In this document: piece by piece, positions 8,488-17,729 of the stretch
How the letters are laid out: each line of letters starts with the position of its first letter
Position numbering within the stretch: the stretch's first letter is position 1
Assembly: GCA_910585915.1 (NCBI GenBank)
Contig: CAJUGF010000012.1
Location: 1-34,885 of the forward strand
Origin: an uncultured Bacilli bacterium
GTDB taxonomy: Bacteria; Bacillota_I; Bacilli_A; RF39; UBA660
Direction of reading: 5' to 3'
Length of the DNA stretch: 34,885 bases
Notes under the pieces: generated by a model
The model's input: only the letters and a program-made list of their open reading frames with translations
Databases searched by the model: none
What the model was told of the DNA's origin: nothing
Made by a program: the position numbers and the translations under genes

Positions 8488-9396
8488 ATGAACGAATTAA
8501 CACTTGTAATCATGGCTGCAGGAATGGGGTCACGTTTTGGTGGATTAAAACAAATTACACCAGTGGATGAAGATGGTAATTTTTTAATCGATTATTCCAT
8601 TTATGATGCCATTGCATCTGGTTTTCAAAAAGTAATTTTTATAATAAAAGAGGAAAATTTAGAAGATTTTGAAGCTACCATTGGAACTCGCTTAAAATCA
8701 AAAATTCCAGTAGAATATGCTTTTCAAAAATTGGACAATGTACCAGATTTTATAAATATTCCAAAGGAAAGGCAAAAACCTTGGGGAACAGTTCATGCCA
8801 TACTTGCAGCGAAAGAGCAAATCAAAGGACCATTTGCAGTGATTAATGCTGATGATTTTTATGGAAGAGATGCTTATCAAGTTGTGGCAAAATTTTTAAA
8901 AGAAAATGAAAATTCAAACGAGCATGTATCCATTCCCTATCCCTTTAATAAAGTAGACAGCAAACACGGATTCGTAAAACGAGGTGTCCTATATTTAGAA
9001 GGAGAAAATATATCACAAATTATAGAAAGCAGTATTGGATATGAAAATGGTAAAGTTATTGCTAAACCATTAGATGGGACAAAGCCATTTAGCATAGAGC
9101 CTACACATCCTGTTTCGATGAATATGTTTGGTTTTAAACCAAGCATTTTAAGCGAATTAGAAACGTACTTCAAAAACTTTATATTAAAGAATAAAGAAAA
9201 TTTAGAAGATTGTGAATGCTTATTATCAGATTTTCTAGAAGCCTATCTGAAAAATAAAAAAATAACATTAAAGTACATTACTTCGAATGGGTTGTGGCTT
9301 GGAATGACTTACAAAGAAGACTTAGAAGAAGTAAAAGAAAAAATAATTGAATTAAAAGAAAATGGAGAGTATCCTGAGTCTCTTTGGCAAAAATAA
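8488..9396 (+). CDS. Sugar-phosphate nucleotidyltransferase-like protein
   Basis: Predicted cytoplasmic enzyme that joins a nucleoside triphosphate to a sugar phosphate or similar acceptor, giving an activated precursor for surface polymers. The 302 aa open with a beta strand and the NTP-binding loop MAAGMGSRFGGLKQ (about 9-22), the signature of the NTP_transferase fold; INADDFYGRD (about 118-127) supplies the metal-binding aspartates. The C-terminal part departs from GlmU/GalU-type enzymes, so the exact substrate is not clear. The gene sits 3 bp after the 158-aa gene and 14 bp before ligA, an operon position with no obvious tie to DNA repair. Confidence 0.8.
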   Translation: MNELTLVIMAAGMGSRFGGLKQITPVDEDGNFLIDYSIYDAIASGFQKVIFIIKEENLEDFEATIGTRLKSKIPVEYAFQKLDNVPDFINIPKERQKPWGTVHAILAAKEQIKGPFAVINADDFYGRDAYQVVAKFLKENENSNEHVSIPYPFNKVDSKHGFVKRGVLYLEGENISQIIESSIGYENGKVIAKPLDGTKPFSIEPTHPVSMNMFGFKPSILSELETYFKNFILKNKENLEDCECLLSDFLEAYLKNKKITLKYITSNGLWLGMTYKEDLEEVKEKIIELKENGEYPESLWQK

Positions 9397-9409
9397 CAGG
9401 GAGGAACAC

Positions 9410-11407
9410 ATGAAAGAAGCACAAAAAAGAATTCAAGAACTAACAGAAATTTTAAACCAAGCAAATTACGAATACTATGTACTAACAAATCCAACACTAA
9501 CAGACCAAGAATTTGATAAGTACATGAGAGAACTAGAAAAACTTGAAAAAGAAAATCCAGAATTTGCTAGTCCAAACTCTCCAACCAAACGTGTAGGTGG
9601 AGAAGTCATCGATAAATTTAAAAAAATCAAACATCGTATACCTATGCTTTCTCTTCCAGATGTTTTTAATGAAGAAGAAATCATAGCTTTTGATGAACGA
9701 ATTCGAAAAAGCGGATTCAATCCAGAATACGTTTGCGAATTAAAAATCGATGGCTTAAGCGGTTCATTTCATTATGAAGAAGGAGAATTACTAACTGGTG
9801 CTACAAGAGGAGATGGAACCATCGGCGAAGACATTACCCATAACGTAAAAACCATTCGCTCATTACCGCTTCACATCAAAGACAATACCGATATAGAAGT
9901 TCGTGGTGAAATCTATATGGGACGTGAAACTTTAGCAAAACTAAATCATGATCGTGCCGAAAAAAATTTACCACCATTTCAAAACTGCCGAAATGCAGCT
10001 GCTGGATCCATTCGTCAATTAGACTCAAGTATTGCCGCCGAAAGAAAACTAGATACTTGGATATATCACTTACCAAATCCAGAGGATTATGGTATTAAAA
10101 CACAATTTGATTCTCTAGAATTTATGAAAGAGCTAGGATTTAAAGTAAACCCTGCAAATCGTTTAGTAAAAGATATCAAAGGCATTTTAAGATTTATTGA
10201 AGAATACCAAGAAAAAAGACCATATCTTCCATACGACATCGATGGAGTAGTCATCAAAGTAAATGATTTGGAAATGCAAGCAAAATTAGGATTTACATCC
10301 AAACATCCACGTTGGGCCGTAGCATACAAGTTTCCTGCTGAAGAAGTTCTAACCAAACTGACAGATATCATCTTTACTGTTGGAAGAACTGGTAGAATTA
10401 CTCCAAATGCTGTTTTAGAGCCAGTTATAGTTATGGGTTCAACCATTAAACGAGCAACACTTCATAACGAAGATTACGTGATTGAAAAAGATTTAAAAAT
10501 AGGAGATATCGTCGCCATTCGAAAAGCAGGAGATGTTATTCCAGAAGTAATTGGACCCAAAAAAGAAAGAAGAACAGGAGAAGAAGTAGATTTTCAAATG
10601 ATTTCCCATTGTCCAATTTGTGATTCTTTACTAGAAAAAAAGAATGGACAAGTAGATCACTACTGTATGAATCCAAACTGTCCTGCAAAACATATTGAAA
10701 GCTTAATTCATTTTTGTGAAAGAAAAGCGATGAACATTGATGGATTAGGAGAAAAAATCATTGAAGATTTCTTTAACCTAGGATTTATTAAAAGTATCCC
10801 TGACATCTACCACTTAGATATCCATAGCAAAGAATTGCAAGAACTAGAAGGATATGGAAAGAAAAGCATTGAAAACCTTTTAAATGCTATTGAAGAAAGT
10901 AAAAAGAATAGTTTAGAAAAACTACTATTTGGATTAGGGATTGAAGGCATTGGAGATAAAACAGCGATTCTCCTTGCTAAAAAATATAAAACACTGGAAA
11001 CGCTAGCAATGCAAAGTGAAGAAGATTTAAAAAATATCAAAGATATTGGAGCTATACTTGCCAAAAACATTCATGCTTTTTTTGATAATATGGACAACAT
11101 AGCACTTATGCACAAATTAAAAGAACTTGGACTAAATATGAAATACTTAGGTCCTGAAGAAAAACATCATGATTTAATTAGTGGAAAACGTTTTGTTGTC
11201 ACAGGAACAATTTCTTTCATGGGAAGGGATGAAATAGAGTCCATAATTGAAAACTATGGTGGACAAGCAAGCAGTTCTGTTAGTAGCAAAACCAATATCG
11301 TGATTGTTGGAGAAAAAGCAGGAAGCAAAGAAACGAAAGCGAAAGAACTTGGAATAGAAATTTGGGACGAAGCAAAGTGGAAAAGTGTATATGAATCATT
11401 AGAATAA
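9410..11407 (+). CDS. ligA: NAD+-dependent DNA ligase LigA
   Basis: Seals nicks in DNA using NAD+; normally essential for joining Okazaki fragments. The 665 aa show the full family order: Ia domain (NYEYYVLTNPTLTD, about 19-32), adenylation domain with the nucleophile lysine in LKIDG (K112) and TGATRGDG, OB fold, the four-cysteine zinc finger (CPIC...CMNPNCP, about 390-415), helix-hairpin-helix segments (about 430-560) and a C-terminal BRCT domain (about 585-665). I start at ATG 9410 behind GGGAGG; the longer frame starting at 9362 lies inside the previous gene. Length is normal for the family. Operon partner of pcrA. Confidence 0.97.
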   Translation: MKEAQKRIQELTEILNQANYEYYVLTNPTLTDQEFDKYMRELEKLEKENPEFASPNSPTKRVGGEVIDKFKKIKHRIPMLSLPDVFNEEEIIAFDERIRKSGFNPEYVCELKIDGLSGSFHYEEGELLTGATRGDGTIGEDITHNVKTIRSLPLHIKDNTDIEVRGEIYMGRETLAKLNHDRAEKNLPPFQNCRNAAAGSIRQLDSSIAAERKLDTWIYHLPNPEDYGIKTQFDSLEFMKELGFKVNPANRLVKDIKGILRFIEEYQEKRPYLPYDIDGVVIKVNDLEMQAKLGFTSKHPRWAVAYKFPAEEVLTKLTDIIFTVGRTGRITPNAVLEPVIVMGSTIKRATLHNEDYVIEKDLKIGDIVAIRKAGDVIPEVIGPKKERRTGEEVDFQMISHCPICDSLLEKKNGQVDHYCMNPNCPAKHIESLIHFCERKAMNIDGLGEKIIEDFFNLGFIKSIPDIYHLDIHSKELQELEGYGKKSIENLLNAIEESKKNSLEKLLFGLGIEGIGDKTAILLAKKYKTLETLAMQSEEDLKNIKDIGAILAKNIHAFFDNMDNIALMHKLKELGLNMKYLGPEEKHHDLISGKRFVVTGTISFMGRDEIESIIENYGGQASSSVSSKTNIVIVGEKAGSKETKAKELGIEIWDEAKWKSVYESLE

Positions 11408-11434
11408 AAACAACCAAGAAAGGAAGTAGTAATA

Positions 11435-12010
11435 TTGGCCTCATTTAGTACACACATAGCAATAGGCAAAGTATATTTAAATAAAAACAAAGTTGAACAT
11501 CCAAAGGAATTTCTAAAAGGAGTGGTAGAACCAGATTTAGTGATCAATAAAACCCTATCACATTATTCAGATTTTCGAGATAAAAGAGATTTAAAAGAAT
11601 TTTTAAAAGGAAAAGTAAATCTCATAAAATTTTTAGAAGGAAACAACATTAATTCTGATTATCAAAAAGGAGTATTTCTTCATTTAATCACAGATTATGA
11701 AATGTATAATAATTTCTTTGATGAGGAATATATTAACAATACAACACACGAAACCTATTGCAATAATTTATATCATAGTTTTGATGAAATGGATGAATAC
11801 CTTAAAAGCCGTTATCCAGTTGAAGAGTTCGGATTAGAAACCGAAATAGAAAAGCGTATTTCTAAAAAGAAGCAAAAATTAGGATTCAATAAAGAAAAGA
11901 CATTATATCAAAATGTTCTACCAATAACAAAGCTAGAACCATGGATAAATAAAATAGGAAGTATTAATTTAGAAGAATACAAAAATAATATCTTAGATTG
12001 TCAAAAATAA
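11435..12010 (+). CDS. Zinc-dependent phospholipase C-like protein, TTG start
   Basis: A 191-aa protein with features of the zinc-dependent phospholipase C/S1-P1-like fold: an early histidine in FSTHIAIGK, a GVVEPD motif (about 30-35), SHYSD (about 42-46) and GVFLHLITDYEMYNNFF (about 75-91), where His and Asp could bind metal. Many small bacterial proteins of this group have no proven activity. No signal peptide is visible, so it appears cytoplasmic. The start is TTG at 11435, preceded by AAAGGAAG with suitable spacing. It is the last gene of the pcrA operon. No separate terminator was seen; an inverted repeat TTGTCAA/TTGACAA (11998-12004 and 12014-12020) spans its 3' end and the -35 of the lysS promoter. 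Confidence 0.6.
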   Translation: MASFSTHIAIGKVYLNKNKVEHPKEFLKGVVEPDLVINKTLSHYSDFRDKRDLKEFLKGKVNLIKFLEGNNINSDYQKGVFLHLITDYEMYNNFFDEEYINNTTHETYCNNLYHSFDEMDEYLKSRYPVEEFGLETEIEKRISKKKQKLGFNKEKTLYQNVLPITKLEPWINKIGSINLEEYKNNILDCQK

Positions 12011-12013
12011 AAA

Positions 12014-12042
12014 TTGACAAAATGACAAAAAATTTGTATATT
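12014..12042 (+). promoter_or_regulatory. Promoter of the lysS T-box leader
   Basis: TTGACA (12014-12019), 17-bp spacer, TATATT (12037-12042): near consensus. The -35 lies in the right arm of a 7-bp inverted repeat. Confidence 0.85.
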
Positions 12043-12048
12043 AATTTC

Positions 12049-12257
12049 ATAAAACACGAGGAAAATAGAATTAGCAATAGCAAGTACTTAGAAAAGAGAC
12101 GTAAGACTATGGTGAAACTTACGAAGTATCTATTGTGAAAAAAGATATTGGAGTGTTTACGTATTTCTACGTTACAGAAGAAAGAGCATGGAAACATGAA
12201 CTAAGGTGGTACCGCGGATTATCAGGAATTCGTCCTTTGGATGATTCCTGTTTTTTT
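12049..12257 (+). ncRNA. T-box leader of lysS
   Basis: tRNA-sensing riboswitch expected to raise lysS expression when uncharged tRNA(Lys) accumulates. The T-box core AAGGTGGTACCGCGG is at 12203-12217. The terminator stem follows: CAGGAAT (12223-12229) with ATTCCTG (12244-12250), then seven T. Stem I can be drawn with AAACAC/GTGTTT at the base, CAATAG (12075-12080)/CTATTG (12130-12135), and CGTAAG (12100-12105)/CTTACG (12118-12123). A Lys-codon run (AAAAAAG, 12138-12144) lies on the 3' side of the lower loop, and an AAG is also at 12124-12126. I cannot decide which is the specifier, but both encode Lys, in line with the gene downstream. Confidence 0.93.
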
Positions 12258-12278
12258 ATGTTAGAAAGGTGATTAAAA

Positions 12279-13760
12279 ATGAGAGAATTTACAGAACAAG
12301 AATTAGTAAGAAGAGAAAAATTAAAAAATATTCCCCATGCTTATCCAGAGAAGTATGAAACAAATTATGATATTAAAGATGCAATGAATTTAGAAGATGG
12401 CATAAATGATGTAAGAGTAGCTGGAAGAATTATCTTGATGAGAAAAATGGGAAAAATGGCTTTCTTAACGATTGGAGATATTGAAGGACGCATTCAAATT
12501 TCCATTAAAATTGATGTTGTAGGAGAAGAACAATATGCTTTCTTCAAAGAAAATTTTGATCTTGGAGATTTTATTGGCGTAGAAGGAGAAGTATTTACCA
12601 CTCACACAGGAGAAAAAACTATCCGTGCAAACTCTTTTGTGTTTTTAGGAAAAGCATTAAAACCACTTCCAGAAAAGTATCATGGTTTAGAAGATATTGA
12701 AACGATCTATCGTCATCGTTATATTGATTTAATTACTAACGAAGATTCCAAAAAAGTATTCTTATTTCGTTCTAAATTAATTCGAGAAATAAGAAACTTC
12801 TTAGATGAAAATGGATACATTGAAATCGAAACACCAATTTTAAATAACAAAGCAAGTGGGGCTCTTGCCAAACCCTTTATTACTCATCATAATGCTCTAG
12901 ATATTGATTTGTATCTAAGAATTGCTCCTGAAACATACTTAAAAAGAGCCATAGTTGGAGGATTTACAAAAGTATTTGAAATTGCAAGATGTTTTAGAAA
13001 CGAAGGAATAGATCAAACGCACTTACAAGATTTTACAATGATGGAAGGATATGGTGCCTACCTAAATTATGAAGATAATATGGTGTTCTTAAAAAATATG
13101 CTTCAAACCATTATTCAAAAAATCTTTAATACATTAGAAATACAAGTTGGAGATAAAATGGTTGATTTAAGTGGAGAATGGGAACGTATCTCATTCCGTG
13201 ATTTAATTCTTCGTTACATTGACATCGATATTGATATACATAACACCAAAGAAAAATTACTAGCAAAAATTAAAGAAGAAAAATTAGTAATCGAATCAGA
13301 AACACCATTAGAAAATTTAGGATTTGGAAATTTAGTGGATCAATTATACAAAAAAGTTGCAAGACCACATATTGTTAATCCAATTTTCTTAATCAAACAT
13401 CCAACCGATTTATCACCACTTGCACGTGCGAATGATGAAAATCCAAATGTAGTGGATCGTTTCCAACTAGTTATCAATGGAGCAGAAATTATTAATGCTT
13501 ATTCTGAATTAGTAGATCCTCAAGAACAAGAAAGAAGACTTCTTCATCAAGCAGAATTAAAAGCAAGCGGGGATGAAGAAGCAATGCCAATGGATTATGA
13601 TTATATTGAAGCCATGGAATATGGAATGCCTCCAATTAGTGGTTGGGGAATTGGTATTGATCGTTTAGTTCAACTACTTACTAACAGTGATAATATTAAA
13701 GACATTATTCTTTTTCCATTAATGAGACCAAAAGAAGAACATTCCAAAGAAAAAGCCTAA
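12279..13760 (+). CDS. lysS: Lysyl-tRNA synthetase, class II
   Basis: Charges tRNA(Lys) with lysine. The 493 aa have an N-terminal OB-fold anticodon-binding domain (about 45-135) and a class II catalytic core with motif 1 near 165-185 (GYIEIETPILN), motif 2 around CFRNEGIDQTHLQDFTMMEGYGAY, and motif 3 GWGIGIDRLVQLL (about 455-467). Family-wide blocks such as PFITHHNALD and EAMEYGMPP are present. Motif 2 is unusual: the common STRHNPEFTM is replaced by DQTHLQDFTM, and GGLGIGIDR reads GWGIGIDR, so this is a divergent subtype. The T-box leader supports the lysine assignment. The terminator stem after the gene begins inside its last codons. Confidence 0.95.
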   Translation: MREFTEQELVRREKLKNIPHAYPEKYETNYDIKDAMNLEDGINDVRVAGRIILMRKMGKMAFLTIGDIEGRIQISIKIDVVGEEQYAFFKENFDLGDFIGVEGEVFTTHTGEKTIRANSFVFLGKALKPLPEKYHGLEDIETIYRHRYIDLITNEDSKKVFLFRSKLIREIRNFLDENGYIEIETPILNNKASGALAKPFITHHNALDIDLYLRIAPETYLKRAIVGGFTKVFEIARCFRNEGIDQTHLQDFTMMEGYGAYLNYEDNMVFLKNMLQTIIQKIFNTLEIQVGDKMVDLSGEWERISFRDLILRYIDIDIDIHNTKEKLLAKIKEEKLVIESETPLENLGFGNLVDQLYKKVARPHIVNPIFLIKHPTDLSPLARANDENPNVVDRFQLVINGAEIINAYSELVDPQEQERRLLHQAELKASGDEEAMPMDYDYIEAMEYGMPPISGWGIGIDRLVQLLTNSDNIKDIILFPLMRPKEEHSKEKA

Positions 13761-13787
13761 TAAATAAAATGGCTTTTTTCTTTTTTC
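13751..13787 (+). terminator. Terminator of lysS
   Basis: AAAAGCC (13751-13757, in the last codons) pairs with GGCTTTT (13771-13777), followed by a T-rich run to 13787. Confidence 0.75.
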
Positions 13788-13867
13788 AAAATATTTCTTA
13801 AATTGTCAAAACTTCACAATATTTTCATCAAAATAAACGATAAAACCCTTTAATTCGCTAGTGATTA

Positions 13868-13876
13868 TGGTATAAT
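13868..13876 (+). promoter_or_regulatory. Extended -10 promoter of the transporter gene
   Basis: TGGTATAAT, with only a weak -35. The start codon GTG at 13897 follows at a short distance behind GAAGGAGG. Confidence 0.65.
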
Positions 13877-13896
13877 TTGGTTGAAGGAGGTAAAGA

Positions 13897-15324
13897 GTGA
13901 AAAAGTTTTTTGAAAAACACGATCTTGTGAAGATGATTCTAATCGCTATTGCATTTACAATAGTATTAACATGGATTATTCCAAGTGGAGTTTATCAAGG
14001 AGGAGATATCGCAGGAACGATCCAAAGAACTGGATTTTCAGATATTTTCTTAGGTGGAATGATGAGTGTAAGTTTCTTCTTACAACAAATGTTATTCATT
14101 CTAGCTGTTGGTGCCTTTTATGGAGTACTTACCAAAATGGATGGATATAAAAAATTAGTAGAAACAATAGCAAACAAAATGAAAAAACATGAAATTCCAT
14201 TAATTCTTGTTATATCATTATTAATTGCTGGATTTACATCTGTTACAACAAATATTTTAGTAATTTTCTTGTTTATTCCATTCATCATAACCATAATTCG
14301 TCGTATGAATCTTGATGACATGACAGCTTATGCGATCACATTTGGATCAATGTTAATTGGAATTCTTGGGGCAACATATGGTACAGAAGGATTAATCAGT
14401 TTTGTAAATTATTTAAAATATTACACAACTGCCACAGTAGATGCAGAAGTAGCTGTTCGTGCTGGTATTTTATTACTTGCTTTTGTCTTATTTAATTTCT
14501 TCAATGTTACTCATGTAAAGAAGATTTTAGCTTCAAAAAAATCAAACAAAGAAGAAAATGGCGATTTATTTGCAGTAGATGAACCAAAGAAAAAGAAAGT
14601 AAAAACTTGGCCAATAGCTTTAGGATTTATTGTACTATTCTTATTTATTGTATTAGGATTTATTGATTGGGAAACCAATTTCAATATAACCATTTTTACA
14701 ACTTTCCATGAATGGTTACAAAAACTGGCAATTGGAGATTATACCATCATAGCATACCTTTTAGGTGCGAATGCTGCACAATTTGGAGCATGGCAACTAT
14801 ACCATATTCTTACAATAATGGCATTCGTATTAATCATCTTAGCATTCATTTATCGTGTAAACTTTGATGACTTATTAGAAGGAATCGAAAGTGGAATCAA
14901 AAAAGTACTAAAATTAATTGGAATTATTACTTTAGTATATATAGTATTTGTCTTTATGTATTGGAGTCCAATAGTTCCATCAATAGTTTCATGGATTGAT
15001 GGTTTAGCAGATGGATTCAACCCATTCCTATCAGCAATATCAGCAAGTATTGCAACATTATTCCATGCTGATTTTGGTTACACAGGATATGCTCTTGGAA
15101 ACTTGCTAGCAAGTTATGAAGGAGATTCATTCAATATTGCTTTTGTAATTTACTCAAGTATGAATGGATTAATCAGCATGCTTGCACCTACAAGTGTAAT
15201 TACCATGATTGGACTTTCTTACTGTAACATTCCATATAAAAAATGGTTTAGTTATATTTGGAAATTCATTCTTGGAATGCTAGTATGTTTAATTGTAATT
15301 TTTACATTACTAACATACTTATAA
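13897..15324 (+). CDS. YfcC/DcuC-type membrane transporter, GTG start
   Basis: A 475-aa integral membrane protein with about 10-12 hydrophobic segments. After a short charged start comes a first membrane helix ending in TWIIPSGVY, a motif shared by YfcC, DcuC and related anion transporters of the ion transporter superfamily. TTNILVIFLFIPFIITII and the later SPIVPSIVSWIDG and MLAPTSVITMIGLSYCNIP fit the two re-entrant, pseudo-symmetric halves of that superfamily. A basic cytoplasmic loop (about 200-235) separates the halves. The substrate could be an amino acid or a dicarboxylate. The GTG start is fixed by GAAGGAGG six bases upstream. It is a single-gene unit with its own promoter and terminator. 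Confidence 0.8.
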   Translation: MKKFFEKHDLVKMILIAIAFTIVLTWIIPSGVYQGGDIAGTIQRTGFSDIFLGGMMSVSFFLQQMLFILAVGAFYGVLTKMDGYKKLVETIANKMKKHEIPLILVISLLIAGFTSVTTNILVIFLFIPFIITIIRRMNLDDMTAYAITFGSMLIGILGATYGTEGLISFVNYLKYYTTATVDAEVAVRAGILLLAFVLFNFFNVTHVKKILASKKSNKEENGDLFAVDEPKKKKVKTWPIALGFIVLFLFIVLGFIDWETNFNITIFTTFHEWLQKLAIGDYTIIAYLLGANAAQFGAWQLYHILTIMAFVLIILAFIYRVNFDDLLEGIESGIKKVLKLIGIITLVYIVFVFMYWSPIVPSIVSWIDGLADGFNPFLSAISASIATLFHADFGYTGYALGNLLASYEGDSFNIAFVIYSSMNGLISMLAPTSVITMIGLSYCNIPYKKWFSYIWKFILGMLVCLIVIFTLLTYL

Positions 15325-15339
15325 TAGTGAGCACTTGAA

Positions 15340-15372
15340 AATGACGAGGTATAAAACTTGTCATTTTTTTGT
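15340..15372 (+). terminator. Terminator after the transporter gene
   Basis: AAAATGAC (15340-15347) pairs with GTCATTTT (15362-15369), continuing into TTT. Confidence 0.8.
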
Positions 15373-15431
15373 GCATAAATCTTCTTCTGTAAGAACATAA
15401 TTTACATAGAATATAAAAGGAGGACATTATC

Positions 15432-17573
15432 ATGTTTCACAATTTCGGATTTGCAGTATCATCATTATTAGAACAAGCAGAAAAGGAAAGAGAAAACCTA
15501 AGACATCCTTATGTCGGAAGTGAACATTTACTACTAGCAATATTAAAAAATAATAAAAAAACTTCCCAAAAATTAAAAGATTTTGGATTAACATATCAAA
15601 ACTTTAAAAAAGAGTTATGTGATATTGTAGGAAGTGCATCCAAATTTCAAGAACTAACACTCTACACCCCACTTTTAAAAAGAATATTAGAACTTTCACT
15701 TGCGGATGCAGAAGAAAACAACAATGGCATAGTAACAGAAGAGCACTTATTTCTAGCATTGCTAGAAGAAGGAGAAGGAATTGCAATTCGTATTATGATC
15801 AGCATGGATATAGATCTAGATGAATTATATGATAGTCTAAAAATCAAAAAAGGTAAAAATACTAAAAATCAAAATTTAGAAATCTATAAAATTGGAGTAT
15901 CATTAAATGACAATGTTAATATGGAAGAAACAGTTGTAGGAAGAGAAAAAGAAATAGAATTAATGATAGAGACCTTATTAAGAAAAAAGAAAAACAATCC
16001 ACTTTTAGTTGGAAAAGCTGGAGTGGGAAAAACGGCACTAGTAGAAGAATTAACAAGAAGAATAAAAATGGGAGAAGTACCAGAAGAATTATTAGATAAA
16101 GAAATAATTATGCTAGAAATGGGTTCTTTAGTAGCAGGTACAAAATACCGTGGAGAGTTTGAAGAACGCTTAACTAAATTAATTCGTGAAATGATTGATA
16201 GTCAAAACATTATTTTATTTATTGATGAAATACATTCAATGGTAAATGCAGGAGGTGCAGAAGGTGCCATTAATGCCAGTGACATCTTAAAACCATATTT
16301 AGCAAGAGGAGAATTAAAATGTATTGGAGCGACAACAACAGAAGAATACTATAAATTTATTGCATCAGACAAAGCCTTAGAAAGGCGTTTTGAAAAAATT
16401 AGAATGGAAGAACCAACCTTGAAAGAAACAGAAGAAATTTTAAATAAAGTAAAAATAGAATATGAAAATCATCATCATGTTAAAATTACGCAGGAAAATA
16501 TAAAAGACATTGTTTATTATGCAGAAGAATATATTTTTGGAAAAAATAATCCAGACAAATCCTTAGAGCTATTAGATTCCATTTGTGCTCAAAAAAAAGC
16601 AAATAATAAAAATACAATGACTAAGTTATGTCATAAAGATTTAGAAAAAATAAATAAAGCAAAAGAAAACTTTATTCGCAGTGGTAAATTTGAACAAGCC
16701 TTAAACTTAAAAAAAGAAGAAGAAAAACTTCTAAAAGAAAGTCAAAAAAAGAGCAAAGTATTAACTATTACGACATCCGATATTAAAAGCTTAATTGAAA
16801 AGAAGACAGGAATTCCTCTGACTGAAAATAAACAAAAAAGAATTGACCAAATGGAACAAAAATTAAAGGAACAAATTATAGGTCAAGATCAAGCAATAAA
16901 TAGTATTATTAAAGTATTGAAAAATAAACGAGAACCAAAAAGACCAACCTCAATGCTTTTATTAGGAAGCTCTGGAGTAGGAAAAACAGAAACTGTAAAA
17001 ATTATTTCAAGCTTATTTACCAATAGAGACAATCTAATACGATTAGATATGAGTGAATATACATTAGATACATCCATTCACAAGCTAATTGGAACTCCTG
17101 GAGGTTATGTTGGACATGGAGAACCATACCTTTTTCAACAAATTAAAGAAAATCCATATCGTATTATTCTGGTAGATGAATTAGAAAAAGCAAACAAAAA
17201 AGTATGGAACTTATTTCTTCAAATTTTAGATGAAGGATTCATAACTGACTCTTATGGAGAAAAAATTAGATTTGATAAGACCATTATATTTATGACTTCT
17301 AATTTAGAAGCGAAAGAGAGAGTGGGATTCATGAAAAATAATTCCGATAACTTAGAAGAAACATTATCAAAAGAGTTTTTAGGAAGATTTGATGCCATTA
17401 TTCCATTTCAAAAGATAACGAAGGAAATAGTCAAAGAATATGTTGAAAAAAATATGAAAAGTAAAAATGTAGACATTGCAAAAATTATTAATGAATCAGA
17501 ATATGAAAAATATGGGCTAAGAAACATTAAACATATCTTAAGAAGAATGGATACAGAATTCCAAATAAATTAA
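15432..17573 (+). CDS. clpC: ClpC-type AAA+ unfoldase, shortened C-terminus
   Basis: Hexameric Hsp100 ATPase expected to unfold proteins and feed them to ClpP. Order: two Clp_N repeats (about 5-140), D1 with Walker A GKAGVGKT (194-201) and Walker B FIDEIH (263-268), a short M-domain with a UVR-like stretch (NFIRSGKFEQALNLKKEEEKL, about 413-433), and D2 with Walker A GSSGVGKT (512-519), VDELEKA (581-587) and MTSN (621-624). VGF (631-633) sits where the ClpP-docking loop is expected. At 713 aa it is about 100 shorter than typical ClpC, and the D2 small subdomain ends soon after YEKYGLRNI instead of the longer YGARPLRR...L region. No ctsR or mcsAB genes and no CtsR heptad repeat are nearby. The start follows AAAAGGAGG. 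Confidence 0.9.
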   Translation: MFHNFGFAVSSLLEQAEKERENLRHPYVGSEHLLLAILKNNKKTSQKLKDFGLTYQNFKKELCDIVGSASKFQELTLYTPLLKRILELSLADAEENNNGIVTEEHLFLALLEEGEGIAIRIMISMDIDLDELYDSLKIKKGKNTKNQNLEIYKIGVSLNDNVNMEETVVGREKEIELMIETLLRKKKNNPLLVGKAGVGKTALVEELTRRIKMGEVPEELLDKEIIMLEMGSLVAGTKYRGEFEERLTKLIREMIDSQNIILFIDEIHSMVNAGGAEGAINASDILKPYLARGELKCIGATTTEEYYKFIASDKALERRFEKIRMEEPTLKETEEILNKVKIEYENHHHVKITQENIKDIVYYAEEYIFGKNNPDKSLELLDSICAQKKANNKNTMTKLCHKDLEKINKAKENFIRSGKFEQALNLKKEEEKLLKESQKKSKVLTITTSDIKSLIEKKTGIPLTENKQKRIDQMEQKLKEQIIGQDQAINSIIKVLKNKREPKRPTSMLLLGSSGVGKTETVKIISSLFTNRDNLIRLDMSEYTLDTSIHKLIGTPGGYVGHGEPYLFQQIKENPYRIILVDELEKANKKVWNLFLQILDEGFITDSYGEKIRFDKTIIFMTSNLEAKERVGFMKNNSDNLEETLSKEFLGRFDAIIPFQKITKEIVKEYVEKNMKSKNVDIAKIINESEYEKYGLRNIKHILRRMDTEFQIN

Positions 17574-17597
17574 TAAAAGTGTGGTTTAATCTTAAAT

Positions 17598-17623
17598 AAA
17601 AATGCTAAAAAAATAGTATTTTT
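17598..17623 (+). terminator. Terminator of clpC
   Basis: AAAAATGCT (17598-17606) pairs with AGTATTTTT (17615-17623), with one G·T pair; the T-run is the right arm. Confidence 0.65.
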
Positions 17624-17729
17624 ATATCAAAGAGAAAAGCCTTTCCTTAAAATTCCACTAATTTAATATTGAACAAAAAAAATACCAGTGCTACAATGAA
17701 AGAGTAGTGTATATAAAGATAGTGCACGA

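Noticed and set aside
9362..9409. Longer start for LigA at 9362
   Set aside because: It lies inside the previous gene without a binding site; GGGAGG precedes ATG 9410, which also gives the normal family N-terminus.
10087..10446. 119-codon open frame on the minus strand inside ligA
   Set aside because: It is antisense to a well-matched conserved gene and has no binding site or recognisable protein.
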